A program made the translations under genes and the position numbers. Under the pieces are notes generated by a model. The model worked only from the letters and a program-made list of their open reading frames with translations. It did not search any database and had not been told where the DNA came from. A stretch of 64,000 nt of DNA from Sphingomonas corticis (GTDB lineage: Bacteria; Pseudomonadota; Alphaproteobacteria; Sphingomonadales; Sphingomonadaceae): the NCBI RefSeq assembly GCF_012035195.1, contig NZ_JAAVJH010000009.1:1-64000 (forward strand), written 5' to 3'. Shown one piece after another: positions 9,602-18,112 of this stretch. Numbering within the stretch: position 1 is the stretch's first letter; every line of letters starts with the position of its first letter.

Positions 9602-10924
9602 GTGACGCGCGGGTTCGACCGCAGCTTCGCGCTGATGTTCCTCGTCATGCTGACGATCGCGGCGGGCAATACGGCGCTGCAATCGGTCCTCCCCGCGCTC
9701 GGCCGCTCGCTCGGCGTCGCCGACAGCGCGGTGGCGGCGGCCTTCTCCGTGTCCGCGCTGCTGTGGGTGCTCGCCGCCCCGTTCTGGGCCAACCGGTCCG
9801 ACCGGCACGGGCGGCGCGTGATGATCCTGCTGGGCATGGGCGGCTTCTGCGTCAGCCTCGCGCTGTGCGGCGTCTTCCTGGCCGCGGGCATCAACGGCGT
9901 GATCGGCGGCACCACGGCGTTCCTGCTCTTCATCCTCGGCCGGCTGATCTACGGCACGTTCGGTTCCGCCGCGCCGCCCGCAGTGCAGGCGCTGGTGGCG
10001 GGCAACACGACGCGCGAGGAGCGGACGCGCGCGCTGACGCTGCTGGCGAGCGCGTTCGGCCTCGGCACCATCCTCGGCCCCGCGATCGCGCCCTATCTGA
10101 TCCTGGGCCAGTGGGGTGCGGTGGAGGTGGGGCTGGCCGGTCCCGCCTTCGTCTTCGCGGTGTTCGGCCTCGTCGTCTTCGTCACCGTGCGCCGCACGCT
10201 GCCCGACGACCGCGACATCGCCGCGGGCGTCGGCGGGGCGGCCAACGCCTATCCGTCGATCGGCGGGCAGTCGACCGGCGCCAGCGTCACCGCCGCCACC
10301 GAGCCCAAGGGGGGCGACGCGGTCGGCTACCTCGATCCGCGCATCCGCGCGTGGATGATCGCGGGGCTGGTGATGGGCCATGCGCAGGCGATGACGGGGC
10401 AGGCGATCGGCTTCCTCGTCATCGACCGGCTGGGCCTGCCGCCCGCGCTGGCGCTGGAGCCGACCGGCATCGTGCTGATGATGGGCGCGGGGGCGGCGCT
10501 GCTGGCGCAATGGGGATTGATCCCGCTGCTGAACCTGAAGCCGCGCGCGCTGGTGCTGGTGGGCCTCGTCCTCGCCGCCGCGGGAACGGCGCTGACCGGG
10601 CTGGCGACGTCGCTCTACGGCATCGCCACCGCCTATGCGCTGGCCAGCCTCGGCTTCGGCTTCACCCGGCCCGGCTTCACCGCGGGGTCGAGCCTGGCGG
10701 TCGGCCCGCGCGCGCAAGGGGCGGTCGCGGGCAAGGTGACGAGCGTGAACGGCGCCAGCTTCGTGCTCGGCCCGTCGATCGGCGTAGGCCTGTACGAGTG
10801 GCACCACCCGCTTCCGTATCTGGTCGCGGGTGCCGGGTGCGTGCTGCTGGCGATCTACTGCTGGCGCGCGCTGACCGAGCCCGCCGCGGCGGAGGTCGCC
10901 GCCTTCGACGATCCCGTCGTCTGA
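9602..10924 (+). CDS. MFS transporter
   Basis: 440 residues with twelve likely transmembrane helices and the MFS motif A between helices 2 and 3 (ANRSDRHGRRVMIL), plus proline/glycine-rich helix 5 (FGLGTILGPAIAP), a feature of drug:H+ antiporters of the DHA1 type. The starting GTG at 9602 is preceded by GAGAGGAG at seven bases. There is a central hydrophilic loop around residues 200-240. Drug or metabolite export is possible; the substrate is unknown. It is convergent with ubiG and ends only two bases from it. Confidence 0.88.
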   Translation: MTRGFDRSFALMFLVMLTIAAGNTALQSVLPALGRSLGVADSAVAAAFSVSALLWVLAAPFWANRSDRHGRRVMILLGMGGFCVSLALCGVFLAAGINGVIGGTTAFLLFILGRLIYGTFGSAAPPAVQALVAGNTTREERTRALTLLASAFGLGTILGPAIAPYLILGQWGAVEVGLAGPAFVFAVFGLVVFVTVRRTLPDDRDIAAGVGGAANAYPSIGGQSTGASVTAATEPKGGDAVGYLDPRIRAWMIAGLVMGHAQAMTGQAIGFLVIDRLGLPPALALEPTGIVLMMGAGAALLAQWGLIPLLNLKPRALVLVGLVLAAAGTALTGLATSLYGIATAYALASLGFGFTRPGFTAGSSLAVGPRAQGAVAGKVTSVNGASFVLGPSIGVGLYEWHHPLPYLVAGAGCVLLAIYCWRALTEPAAAEVAAFDDPVV

Positions 10925-10926
10925 TC

Positions 10927-11673
10927 TCAGCGGCGGGTGGCGGTGACGAAATAGTCGAGCGCGGTGGAGGCGCCGAGCGTGAAGCCCGTGGCACCCAGCG
11001 TCATCCCGGTGACGTCGTCGACGCGCATCCCCGCGTCCTCCAGCATCGCGGTCAGTTCCGCGGGCGTCAGGAAGCGGTCCCAGTCGTGCGTGCCGCGCGG
11101 GATCGCGCCCAGCCGCTCCGCCCCCTCGACCAGCGCGACGCGCGACCAGAAGGTGCGGTTGGGCGTCGACATCACCAGCAGCCCGCCCGGCGCCACCCCC
11201 GCCGCCAGCGCGGCGACGAAGGCGGCGGGATCGGCGACGTGCTCCACCACCTCCAGCGAGCAGACGAGGTCGAACGCCTCGCCCGCCACCGCGTCCGTCC
11301 CGCCGACGCGATAGTCGATCGACAGGCCGCGCCGCCCGGCGTGCGCGCGGGCCACCGCCACGCTCTCCTCCGCCGCGTCCACCGCGGTGACGGCGGCGCC
11401 CAGCCGCGCCAACGGCTCGGCCAGCAGCCCGGCGCCGCAGCCCATGTCCAGCGCGCGCCGGCCCGCCAGCGGCGCGAAGCCCGCGTCGTCGCCGTCCCAA
11501 TGCCGGTCCGCCGCGGCACGGATGTAGCCGAGCCGCACGGGGTTCAGCCGGTGGAGCATCGCCGACGTGCCCGCCGGATCCCACCATTCCGCCGCCAGCC
11601 GGCCGAAATGCGTCGCCTCGCGCGCGATGATGGAGCGATCGCTGGTTGCGGCTGATACGGTTGCGTGCGCCAT
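10927..11673 (-). CDS. ubiG: Ubiquinone biosynthesis O-methyltransferase (3-demethylubiquinone/2-polyprenyl-6-hydroxyphenol)
   Basis: 248 residues. [20 protein letters not shown] near residue 25 and [20 protein letters not shown] (SAM motif I) are diagnostic for Ubi[10 protein letters not shown] and [10 protein letters not shown] follow. It catalyses both O-methylations of ubiquinone synthesis. Divergent from lysC, an arrangement repeated in many alphaproteobacteria, with 51 bases between the start codons. Confidence 0.96.
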   Translation of the reverse strand: MAHATVSAATSDRSIIAREATHFGRLAAEWWDPAGTSAMLHRLNPVRLGYIRAAADRHWDGDDAGFAPLAGRRALDMGCGAGLLAEPLARLGAAVTAVDAAEESVAVARAHAGRRGLSIDYRVGGTDAVAGEAFDLVCSLEVVEHVADPAAFVAALAAGVAPGGLLVMSTPNRTFWSRVALVEGAERLGAIPRGTHDWDRFLTPAELTAMLEDAGMRVDDVTGMTLGATGFTLGASTALDYFVTATRR

Positions 11674-11724
11674 GACCGGTCCCTATCAGCACCCCCGTTT
11701 TCCCACCAGCGCGAAGGGCGGTCC

Positions 11725-12984
11725 GTGGCACGCATCGTGATGAAGTTCGGCGGCACCTCCATGGCCGGCATCGAACGCATCCGCAGCGTGGCCGCGCGCG
11801 TGAAGCGCGAGGCGGAAGCCGGGAACCAGGTCGCCGTCGTCGTCTCCGCCATGGCCGGGGAGACCGACCGGCTCGTCGGCTTCTGCCGCGAGGCGTCGCC
11901 GCTCTACGATCCCAGGGAATATGACGTCGTCGTCGCCGCGGGCGAGCAGGTGACGAGCGGCCTCCTGGCCATCGCGCTGCAGGCGATCGGCGTGCCGGCG
12001 CGCTCGTGGCTCGGGTGGCAGCTGCCGATCCACACCGACGACGCCTTCGCCAAGGCGCGCATCGGCACGATCGACACCGCCGCCCTGGACGAGAGCCTGG
12101 CGCGCGGCGAGGTGGCGGTGATCCCCGGCTTCCAGGGGAAGAGCGTTGACGGGCGTGTGACGACGCTGGGCCGCGGCGGATCGGACACGTCCGCGGTGGC
12201 GGTGGCCGCCGCGATGAAGGCGGACCGCTGCGACATCTACACCGACGTCGACGGCGTCTACACCACCGACCCGCGCATCGTGCCGCGCGCGCGCAAGCTC
12301 GCCAAGGTGACGTACGAGGAGATGCTGGAACTGGCGTCGGTGGGCGCCAAGGTGCTGCAGACCCGCTCGGTCGGCCTCGCCATGAAGGAGAAGGTGCGCG
12401 TCCAGGTGCTGTCCAGCTTCACCGACGCCGACGCGCCCATGGCCGACACATTGCCCGGCACGATGATCGTCGCCGAAGAGGAGATCACAGAGGTGGAACG
12501 CCAGCTCATCACCGGCATCGCGCACGACAAGAATGAGGCGAAGATCACGCTGACGGCGGTTCCCGACAAGCCGGGCGCGGTGGCCGCCATCTTCGAGCCG
12601 CTGGCCGCGGCGTCGATCAACGTGGACATGATCATCCAGAACATCGCGCACGGATCGGCGTCGACCGACGTCACCTTCACCGTGCCCTCGGCCGATCTCG
12701 CCCGCTCGATCGAGGCGCTGAACCAGGGGCGGGAGGCGATCGGCTTCGGCGAGCTGATCCACGACACCCGCGTCGCGAAGATCAGCGTCGTCGGCGTCGG
12801 CATGCGCAGCCACGCCGGCGTCGCCAGCACGATGTTCACCACGCTGGGCGCGCGCGGCATCAACATCCAGGCGATCTCGACCAGCGAGATCAAGGTCAGC
12901 GTCCTGATCCACGAGGACGAGACCGAACTGGCGGTTCGCGTGCTGCACACCGCCTATGGCCTGGATGCGGAAGAGGCGGCGTAA
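11725..12984 (+). CDS. lysC: Aspartate kinase
   Basis: 419 residues, starting at GTG before [12 protein letters not shown]; the further 20 codons open upstream overlap the ubiG start region and are not family-like. KFGGTS (residues 7-12) binds [18 protein letters not shown] and [11 protein letters not shown] complete the amino-acid-kinase domain; two ACT domains occupy roughly 265-410 and would mediate feedback by lysine and/or threonine. It phosphorylates aspartate at the entry to lysine, methionine, threonine and diaminopimelate synthesis. Confidence 0.97.
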   Translation: MARIVMKFGGTSMAGIERIRSVAARVKREAEAGNQVAVVVSAMAGETDRLVGFCREASPLYDPREYDVVVAAGEQVTSGLLAIALQAIGVPARSWLGWQLPIHTDDAFAKARIGTIDTAALDESLARGEVAVIPGFQGKSVDGRVTTLGRGGSDTSAVAVAAAMKADRCDIYTDVDGVYTTDPRIVPRARKLAKVTYEEMLELASVGAKVLQTRSVGLAMKEKVRVQVLSSFTDADAPMADTLPGTMIVAEEEITEVERQLITGIAHDKNEAKITLTAVPDKPGAVAAIFEPLAAASINVDMIIQNIAHGSASTDVTFTVPSADLARSIEALNQGREAIGFGELIHDTRVAKISVVGVGMRSHAGVASTMFTTLGARGINIQAISTSEIKVSVLIHEDETELAVRVLHTAYGLDAEEAA

Positions 12985-13019
12985 GTCGACGCCGCCCCTG
13001 CTCCGGCGCGGATGAGGCG

Positions 13020-13436
13020 CTACTCCCCCATCACCTGCACCGCCACCCGCCGCCGGTGCGGCGCCGTCCGGTGTTCGAACAGGTACACGCCCTGCCACGT
13101 GCCGAGCGCCATCGCGCCGGCGATGACGGGGATCGACAGCGACACGTCGGTCAGCGCGGTGCGCAGGTGGGCGGGCATGTCGTCCGGCCCCTCGTCGTCG
13201 TGCTCGTAGGCGCCGCTCTCCGGCGCGACGCCGGCGATCCAGCGTTGCAGGTCGCGCTTTACCGCGGGCGCGGCGTTCTCGTTGATCGTCAGCGAGGCGC
13301 TGGTGTGGCGGCAGAACAACGTCAGCAGCCCCGCGCCGATGCCCTGCGCCGCCAGCCAGTCCGCCACCTCTCGCGTGATCTCGTGCAGGCCCTGTCCGCG
13401 CGTCGCCACGGTCAGCTCCCCGGTTGCCTGTCTCAT
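13020..13436 (-). CDS. YjbQ/UPF0047 family protein (secondary thiamine-phosphate synthase enzyme family)
   Basis: 138 residues, full length. LLTLFCRHTSASLTINENA, the DDEGPDDMPAHL loop and GTWQGVYLFEHR are the family signatures and include the conserved histidines of its metal-binding trimer. A weak thiamine-phosphate synthase activity is described for the E. coli homologue, but the physiological role is unsettled. It is divergent from the next gene with only 23 bases between the two start codons. Confidence 0.92.
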   Translation of the reverse strand: MRQATGELTVATRGQGLHEITREVADWLAAQGIGAGLLTLFCRHTSASLTINENAAPAVKRDLQRWIAGVAPESGAYEHDDEGPDDMPAHLRTALTDVSLSIPVIAGAMALGTWQGVYLFEHRTAPHRRRVAVQVMGE

Positions 13437-13459
13437 CGCGTCTCCCTACGGCAGGCATC

Positions 13460-14488
13460 ATGACCGACACGACCGCCGGCTCCGCCCGTCTGTCCGCGCT
13501 GATGCAACGCGGCAACGACTTCCTTGGCTCCCGCTTCGCCGTGCTGGGCGGGGCGATGTCGTGGGTGAGCGAGCGGCACCTGGTCGCGGCCATCAGCGAG
13601 GCGGGCGGCTTCGGCGTGATCGCATGCGGCGCGATGACTCCCGAGCTGCTCGACGCGGAGATCGCGGCGACGAAGGCGCGCACGGGCACGCCCTTCGGCG
13701 TCAACCTCATCACCATGCACCCGCAACTGACCGAGCTGATCGCGGTATGCGCGCGCCACGGCGTCGGCCACGTCGTGCTGGCCGGCGGGCTGCCGCCCAA
13801 GGGCTCGCTGGAGGCGATCAAGCAGGGCGGCGCGAAGGTCATCTGCTTCGCGCCGACGCTGGCGCTGGCCAAGAAGCTGATCCGCAGCGGCGTCGACGCG
13901 CTGGTGATCGAGGGGATGGAAGCGGGCGGCCACATCGGCCCCGTGTCGACCAGCGTGCTGGCGCAGGAGATGCTGCCCGAGATCGCCACCGTGCTGCCCG
14001 TCTTCGTCGCGGGCGGGATCGGCCGGGGGGAGGCGATCGCCGGCTATCTCGAGATGGGCGCGGCGGGCGTGCAGCTGGGCACGCGGTTCGTTTGCGCAAC
14101 CGAATCGATCGCCCATGCCAATTTCAAGAAGGCGTTCATCCGCGCCAGCGCGCGCGACGCGGTGGCCAGCGTGCAGATCGACCCGCGCCTGCCCGTCATC
14201 CCCGTGCGCGCGCTGAAGAATTCGGCGTCGGAGCTGTTCGCCGCGAAGCAGCGCGAGGTGGCGCAGTCGCTGGACGAGAGCCGCGTCGCCATGACGGAGG
14301 CGCAGTTGCAGATCGAGCACTACTGGGCGGGCGCGCTCCGCCGCGCGGTGATCGACGGCGACGTCGAGCATGGCAGCGTCATGGCGGGGCAGTCGGTCGG
14401 CATGGTGACGAAGGAGGAGCCGGTCGCCGACATTCTCGCCACGCTGATGGACGAGGCCGCCGCCGCGCTGACGCGCCGGGCGGCGTAG
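13460..14488 (+). CDS. Nitronate monooxygenase family (2-nitropropane dioxygenase-like) FMN enzyme
   Basis: 342 residues, TIM-barrel flavoprotein. FAVLGGAMSWVSERHLVAA at the N-terminus, GGFGVIACG, EGMEAGGHIG (His158) and the FMN-phosphate segment FVAGGIGRGEAIAGYLEMGA match the NMO/FabK superfamily. Members include nitronate monooxygenases and enoyl-ACP reductase II; the sequence does not decide between oxidase and reductase activity. ATG before TDTTAGS is chosen; a further twelve open codons overlap the divergent YjbQ gene. Confidence 0.85.
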   Translation: MTDTTAGSARLSALMQRGNDFLGSRFAVLGGAMSWVSERHLVAAISEAGGFGVIACGAMTPELLDAEIAATKARTGTPFGVNLITMHPQLTELIAVCARHGVGHVVLAGGLPPKGSLEAIKQGGAKVICFAPTLALAKKLIRSGVDALVIEGMEAGGHIGPVSTSVLAQEMLPEIATVLPVFVAGGIGRGEAIAGYLEMGAAGVQLGTRFVCATESIAHANFKKAFIRASARDAVASVQIDPRLPVIPVRALKNSASELFAAKQREVAQSLDESRVAMTEAQLQIEHYWAGALRRAVIDGDVEHGSVMAGQSVGMVTKEEPVADILATLMDEAAAALTRRAA

Positions 14489-14527
14489 CGGCGGAGGCGA
14501 CTGCTCGCGCGATCAGAATCCACGTTT

Positions 14528-14579
14528 CCGTTCGTGCTGAGAAGAGGCTGACAAGCCTCGTCTCCAAGCACGAGCGTGA
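14528..14579. repeat. Long imperfect hairpin of the GTTCGTGCTGAG repeat family
   Basis: CGTTCGTGCTGAGAAGAGGCT pairs imperfectly with the following AGCCTCGTCTCCAAGCACGAG around a GACA loop. The left arm begins with the same GTTCGTGCTGAG core as repeats near 22.07 kb and 16.6 kb. It lies between two convergent genes and may act as a bidirectional barrier; no T run is present. Confidence 0.6.
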
Positions 14580-14610
14580 CGGTCGTCCCACGTGCTTCGA
14601 GGACGCCGGC

Positions 14611-15237
14611 CTAAGCCGCCGGCCTGGCCTCTGCAAACCTTGCCGCGATCCAGTCCGCCGCCTGTTCCCAGTCGTCGATCCGCGCGTGCGCTGCGGGGGA
14701 GGTGGGGACGCCGGGCGACAGCTCGGGTTCGCTCACCATGTGGAGCCGCCACACGCCGGGCGCGTGCTCCGCCACCGACTGGTGATGGTGCGGCAGGTCG
14801 TCGACGAAGACGGTGACGGGGTCGCCGTATTCCGCCACCAGTCGCGCCACGGGGCCGCCCTTGCCGCCCTGGTTGCACTCCACGCGATGCGCGATGCCGA
14901 ACGCGGCCAGCTGCTCCACGCGATGCGCCTGGCAATGGTCCTGCAGGTTGGTGAGGATGACGACGTCCGCCACCTGCGCCAGCCGCGCCAGCGCCTCCCG
15001 GGCGCCGGGCACCAGCGTCTGCCGGTGCATCTCCGCCGGGAAGAAGCCGCCGAGGAAGCCGAACATCTCCTCCTGCGTCAGCGCGGGGCCGCCGCCGCGG
15101 CGCTTCATCGACTTGGCCAGCTCCCACGTGCCGATGGTGAAGTCCACCTCGTGCGCTTCGCCCAGCCACGTCGCGAAGTGGCGCACCATGTGCAGCAGCA
15201 CCTCGTCGCAATCGGATATCAGGAGCGGGCGCGTCAT
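14611..15237 (-). CDS. HAD family hydrolase
   Basis: 208 residues. DxD motif ISDCDEVLL (Asp9, Asp11), motif II region VVILTNLQDHCQAH and motif IV VFVDDLPHHHQSVAEHAPGV identify a haloacid-dehalogenase-like phosphatase with a small cap. The substrate is unknown. The start codon overlaps the stop of DUF3572 (ATGA), so both are translated from one message. Confidence 0.85.
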   Translation of the reverse strand: MTRPLLISDCDEVLLHMVRHFATWLGEAHEVDFTIGTWELAKSMKRRGGGPALTQEEMFGFLGGFFPAEMHRQTLVPGAREALARLAQVADVVILTNLQDHCQAHRVEQLAAFGIAHRVECNQGGKGGPVARLVAEYGDPVTVFVDDLPHHHQSVAEHAPGVWRLHMVSEPELSPGVPTSPAAHARIDDWEQAADWIAARFAEARPAA

Positions 15238-15512
15238 GCGGTATCCTCCAGCGCGGCACGCGCGCGGACCAGGGCGAGGGGGGCGACGTCGAGCGCATCG
15301 GCGCAGGCGAGAAGATCGGGCTCGTGCGACTCGAGGAAACCCAGCGCCGCGGCCAGCACCGCCGGCTCGCCGATGCGCGCGCGCAGCCCCGCCCCGTCGA
15401 GCCCGGTCAGCGCCAGCAGCCGCGCGGCGCGATCCTCGTCGCTGAGCGTCCACGCGATCGCGCGCAGGGCCGTGGTCTCGGCGGCTTCTTCGTTTGAACT
15501 GGCTGGGTGCAT
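15234..15512 (-). CDS. DUF3572 family protein
   Basis: 92 residues, alpha-helical, Leu/Ala-rich (ALRAIAWTLSDEDRAARLLA; GFLESHEPDLLACAD). It matches the small DUF3572 family found next to divK in many alphaproteobacteria, as here, where it is divergent from divK by 65 bases. No biochemical role is known. Translationally coupled to the HAD hydrolase. Confidence 0.85.
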   Translation of the reverse strand: MHPASSNEEAAETTALRAIAWTLSDEDRAARLLALTGLDGAGLRARIGEPAVLAAALGFLESHEPDLLACADALDVAPLALVRARAALEDTA

Positions 15513-15577
15513 GGCCTATCGTCGCGGACGGGGAAAAATGATGCCGGATCCCTTGGGAAAGTAGGGAGCAACCGCGG

Positions 15578-15940
15578 GTGGCAAAAAGGGTGCTCGTTGT
15601 CGAGGACAACGAACTGAACCTGAAGCTGTTCTGCGACCTGCTGCGGGCGCATGATTTCGCGGCCGAACCGGTGCGCGACGGCCGCGAGGCGGTGGATCGC
15701 GCCCGCGCCTTCCAGCCCGACCTGATCGTGATGGACATCCAGATGCCCCACGTGACCGGCTATGAGCTGATCCTGGAGATCAAGGCGGACGAGACGCTGC
15801 GCACGATCCCGATCATGGCCGTCACCGCCTATGCCGGGCGCGAGGACGAGGATCGCATCCGTGCCGCCGGCGCCGACGCCTATGTGTCCAAACCGATCAG
15901 CCTGGCGCGCTTCATCCAGGCGGTCGGCGCGCTGACGTGA
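15578..15940 (+). CDS. divK: Single-domain response regulator DivK
   Basis: 120 residues, receiver domain only: acidic residues Glu9/Asp10, phospho-acceptor Asp53 in DLIVMDIQMP, Thr83 and Lys105 (SKPIS). The position of Asp53 and the sequence agree with Caulobacter-type DivK, the diffusible regulator that modulates DivJ/PleC and so CtrA activity and cell polarity. The start is GTG after GCGG. The gene is followed with a GTGA overlap by a HTH protein rather than by the common downstream pleD. Confidence 0.92.
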   Translation: MAKRVLVVEDNELNLKLFCDLLRAHDFAAEPVRDGREAVDRARAFQPDLIVMDIQMPHVTGYELILEIKADETLRTIPIMAVTAYAGREDEDRIRAAGADAYVSKPISLARFIQAVGALT

Positions 15941-16599
15941 CGCTGGACGTGCGCGAGGCGGAACGGCGGGTTCTCCGGCTGTTCGCGCAGGGGCATAGCG
16001 CGAAAAGTGCGGCGGTCGAACTCGGCCTCTCCGTCAATGCGGTGAACGAACGGCTGCGCGACGCACGTCGCCGCACGGGCGTGGGCAGCAGCCGGGAATT
16101 GGCCCGGCTCCTGTGCGCACAGGAAAATCGTGACGATGTTTCTGGGCTTCCCGCGGCGGCCGGCCCGGCGCCATCCCCGCCGCTCAATCGCGGGAGGATG
16201 ACGATGATGATGATCGCCGGAATGATCGGTGCGGGCGTAACGGCGGCGGCGATGCTGGCCGCCTCCGCGGGCGAGACACCGGCGGCGCCGCCGCGCGTGC
16301 TGCGTATCGTGCCCTCCAGCGGCGCGACCGTGCCGGCCGGACCGCTGGAGGTGACGGTGACGTTCGACCGGCCGATGCGCGGGGACGGCTGGTCCTTCAC
16401 CACCAGCGACCGCGGCCGCTACCCGCGCTGCGCGGCCGTCCCGCGCCTCTCGCCCGATCGGCGCACCTTCACGCTCGCCTGTACGGTGGAGGCGGGCGGC
16501 CGCTACGCGATCGGCATCAACGGCGGGCGATACCGCAACTTCGTCGGCGAAAACGGGATGCCGGCGACGGCCGCGCAGACGATGTTCCGGGCGCGGTGA
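15937..16599 (+). CDS. LuxR-type HTH protein with membrane segment and periplasmic Ig-like domain
   Basis: 220 residues. Residues 1-60 form a LuxR/sigma-4-like helix-turn-helix (VLRLFAQGHSAKSAAVELGL then NAVNERLRDARRRTG). A Pro/Ala linker leads to one hydrophobic stretch (about 90-112) and a C-terminal Big_5/SbsA-like Ig domain (IVPSSGATVPAGPLEVTVTF...) that would be periplasmic. This resembles ToxR-like one-component membrane regulators. Translation starts at GTG overlapping the divK stop. An internal GGGAGG precedes in-frame ATGs at 16198 and 16204, so a shorter exported Ig protein may also be made. Targets unknown. Confidence 0.75.
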   Translation: MTLDVREAERRVLRLFAQGHSAKSAAVELGLSVNAVNERLRDARRRTGVGSSRELARLLCAQENRDDVSGLPAAAGPAPSPPLNRGRMTMMMIAGMIGAGVTAAAMLAASAGETPAAPPRVLRIVPSSGATVPAGPLEVTVTFDRPMRGDGWSFTTSDRGRYPRCAAVPRLSPDRRTFTLACTVEAGGRYAIGINGGRYRNFVGENGMPATAAQTMFRAR

Positions 16600-16612
16600 G
16601 ACGGCCTGCCTC

Positions 16613-16697
16613 CGGTCGTGCTGAGCCCGTGGAATCACTGACGTTCTTCGCGCCGCCTTCACGATGGCAGAACGGCGCTTCGACAAGCTCGGCGCGA
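16613..16697. repeat. REP-like element (GTCGTGCTGAGC...CTTCGACAAGCTCGGCGCGAAG)
   Basis: A degenerate member of the dispersed GTTCGTGCTGAGC/CTTCGACAAGCTC repeat family, with the two cores about 55 bases apart in inverted orientation. It fills the start of the gap between the HTH-Ig gene and rpmG. No gene is visible in it. Confidence 0.5.
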
Positions 16698-16760
16698 AGG
16701 GACGGGTCCGCTTTGCCGCCAACGGCAAAGGCCGCGGGGCGTCGCCGCCCGCGGCCCTGG

Positions 16761-16790
16761 ATCCCGGCCCCAGGAGATGTGGGCCGGGAT
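16761..16790. repeat. Short palindromic repeat ATCCCGGCCC...GGGCCGGGAT
   Basis: A perfect ten-base inverted repeat around CAGGAGATGT. It is of the TGGATCCCGGC.../GCCGGGATGACC type common between genes in alphaproteobacteria; a relative lies at 26476-26496. It lies 32 bases past the rpmG stop on the convergent strand and may contribute to 3'-end formation. Confidence 0.6.
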
Positions 16791-16821
16791 GACCGAACGG
16801 TCGCTTACGCAACCCGTACGG

Positions 16822-16989
16822 TCACTTGATCTTGGCTTCCTTGAACTCGACGTGCTTGCGCGCGACGGGGTCGTACTTGTTGAAGCTCAGCTTCTCCGTC
16901 TTCGTGCGCGGGTTCTTCTTCGTGACGTAGAAGAAGCCGGTGTCGGCGGAGCTGACGAGCTTGATCTTGACGGTGGTCGGCTTGGCCAT
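16822..16989 (-). CDS. rpmG: 50S ribosomal protein L33
   Basis: 55 residues: [20 protein letters not shown] through [19 protein letters not shown] is the bacterial L33 pattern. The zinc-binding CxxC pairs are absent, so this is the zinc-independent (C-minus) form. A single-gene unit with no neighbouring rpm genes. Confidence 0.97.
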   Translation of the reverse strand: MAKPTTVKIKLVSSADTGFFYVTKKNPRTKTEKLSFNKYDPVARKHVEFKEAKIK

Positions 16990-17153
16990 GACCGGTTCCT
17001 GAAAAACGATGAATGAAAAGGGCGACGGAAACTGGCCCGTCGCCGCACAAGGTGGGGCGCATGGCGCAAGGCCGCGGCGGAGTCAAGCCGCCGGCGGTTT
17101 TACGCGGCCTTTACCCGGCGCTGCCATGGTCGTCCGGTGAGGAGGCTGCGGCG

Positions 17154-17474
17154 ATGATGGACGGCACCGGAACGAGCACGCTGGCGACGGTGAGGGCGGA
17201 CCTTTCCCGGCGGATCGGCGCGATCGAGTGGCGCGCGGGGCCGCGCGGCGTCGCCGTGGAGGTGGATGCGATCCGCGCCATCGCGCACCGCCACCACATG
17301 CTGCCCGCCGTCACCGTCGCGCACCTGCTGGAGGGCGCGCTCGCCCGCGGCGAGCATGGCGCGCTGGTCCACGGCTGGCTCGCCATGCTGCGCGACGCGG
17401 TGGCCAGCGACCGGCAGGACGAGGCCGCCTCGCGCGCCTTCGCTGCCGCCTGCTCGGTTCGCTTCGCCGCCTGA
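17154..17474 (+). CDS. Hypothetical protein (106 aa)
   Basis: No family is recognised. The chosen ATG (the first of MMDGTG) follows TGAGGAGG by about nine bases; the open frame extends upstream but has no coding character there. The protein is Ala/His/Arg-rich, predicted helical, with AIRAIAHRHHMLPAVTVAHL as its most distinctive segment and no signal peptide or membrane helix. It ends ten bases before the GDT1-like transporter gene, so the two are probably cotranscribed. Confidence 0.55.
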   Translation: MMDGTGTSTLATVRADLSRRIGAIEWRAGPRGVAVEVDAIRAIAHRHHMLPAVTVAHLLEGALARGEHGALVHGWLAMLRDAVASDRQDEAASRAFAAACSVRFAA

Positions 17475-17484
17475 CCCTTCCGTC

Positions 17485-18048
17485 ATGGACGCGCTGATGG
17501 CCGCGCTCGTGCTGGCGGCACTGACGCAGGCGTCCGACCGCACGCCGTGGCTCGCCGCGATCCTGGCCGACCGGCTGGGGCGCGGCACGGTGGTCGTCGC
17601 CGGCCTCGTCGCGCTCGCGCTCAGCTACGCCATCGGCGTCGCCGGCGGACGGCTGCTCGCGCCGGTGATGACGCCCGCGGCGACGCTGCTGCTGCTCGCG
17701 CTCGCGCTCGTGCTGGCGGGCGTGGGCACCGGCTGGCGCGTGGCGCGGCCGGAGGCGCTGGAACGCTGGCGCCTGCCCGCCCCCGTCACCGCCGTGCTCG
17801 GCCTGTTCATCATGGCGTTCGGCGACCGGATGCAGTTCGTCGTCGTCGCGCTGGCGGCGCGCAGCGACCTGCCCTGGGCGGCGGCGGTCGGTGCGACGAT
17901 CGGCGCGGGGCTGGTCGCGGGTGCGGCGGCCCTCGCGGGGGAGGCGGCGTGGCTCGCCCTGCCGCTCCGCGCCGTCCGCCTCGCCGCGGCGCTGCTGCTG
18001 ACCGGCGCGGGGCTGGTGACGGGCGTGGCGGCGGTGGGGCTCGTCTGA
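17485..18048 (+). CDS. TMEM165/GDT1 (UPF0016) family membrane protein
   Basis: 187 residues with six likely membrane helices in two repeats. Each half carries a relaxed E-x-G-D-R-S/T motif: QASDRTPW near residue 17 and AFGDRMQF near residue 113. Family members transport Mn2+ or Ca2+. The first motif lacks the initial acidic residue and the second has Met in place of Ser/Thr, so substrate or activity may differ. The start is ATG before DALMAAL. Probable operon with the preceding 106-residue gene. Confidence 0.72.
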   Translation: MDALMAALVLAALTQASDRTPWLAAILADRLGRGTVVVAGLVALALSYAIGVAGGRLLAPVMTPAATLLLLALALVLAGVGTGWRVARPEALERWRLPAPVTAVLGLFIMAFGDRMQFVVVALAARSDLPWAAAVGATIGAGLVAGAAALAGEAAWLALPLRAVRLAAALLLTGAGLVTGVAAVGLV

Positions 18049-18112
18049 GCGGGGAGCGTTTGCGCGCGACCGTCGTTGTCGTGGCGAAATCAAATCCGAA
18101 GGGAGCCGCCCC

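Noticed and set aside
15578-16599. divK and the HTH-Ig gene as one response regulator split by a frameshift
   Set aside because: DivK is a complete stand-alone family member with its own start and stop, and GTGA overlaps are common in this window.
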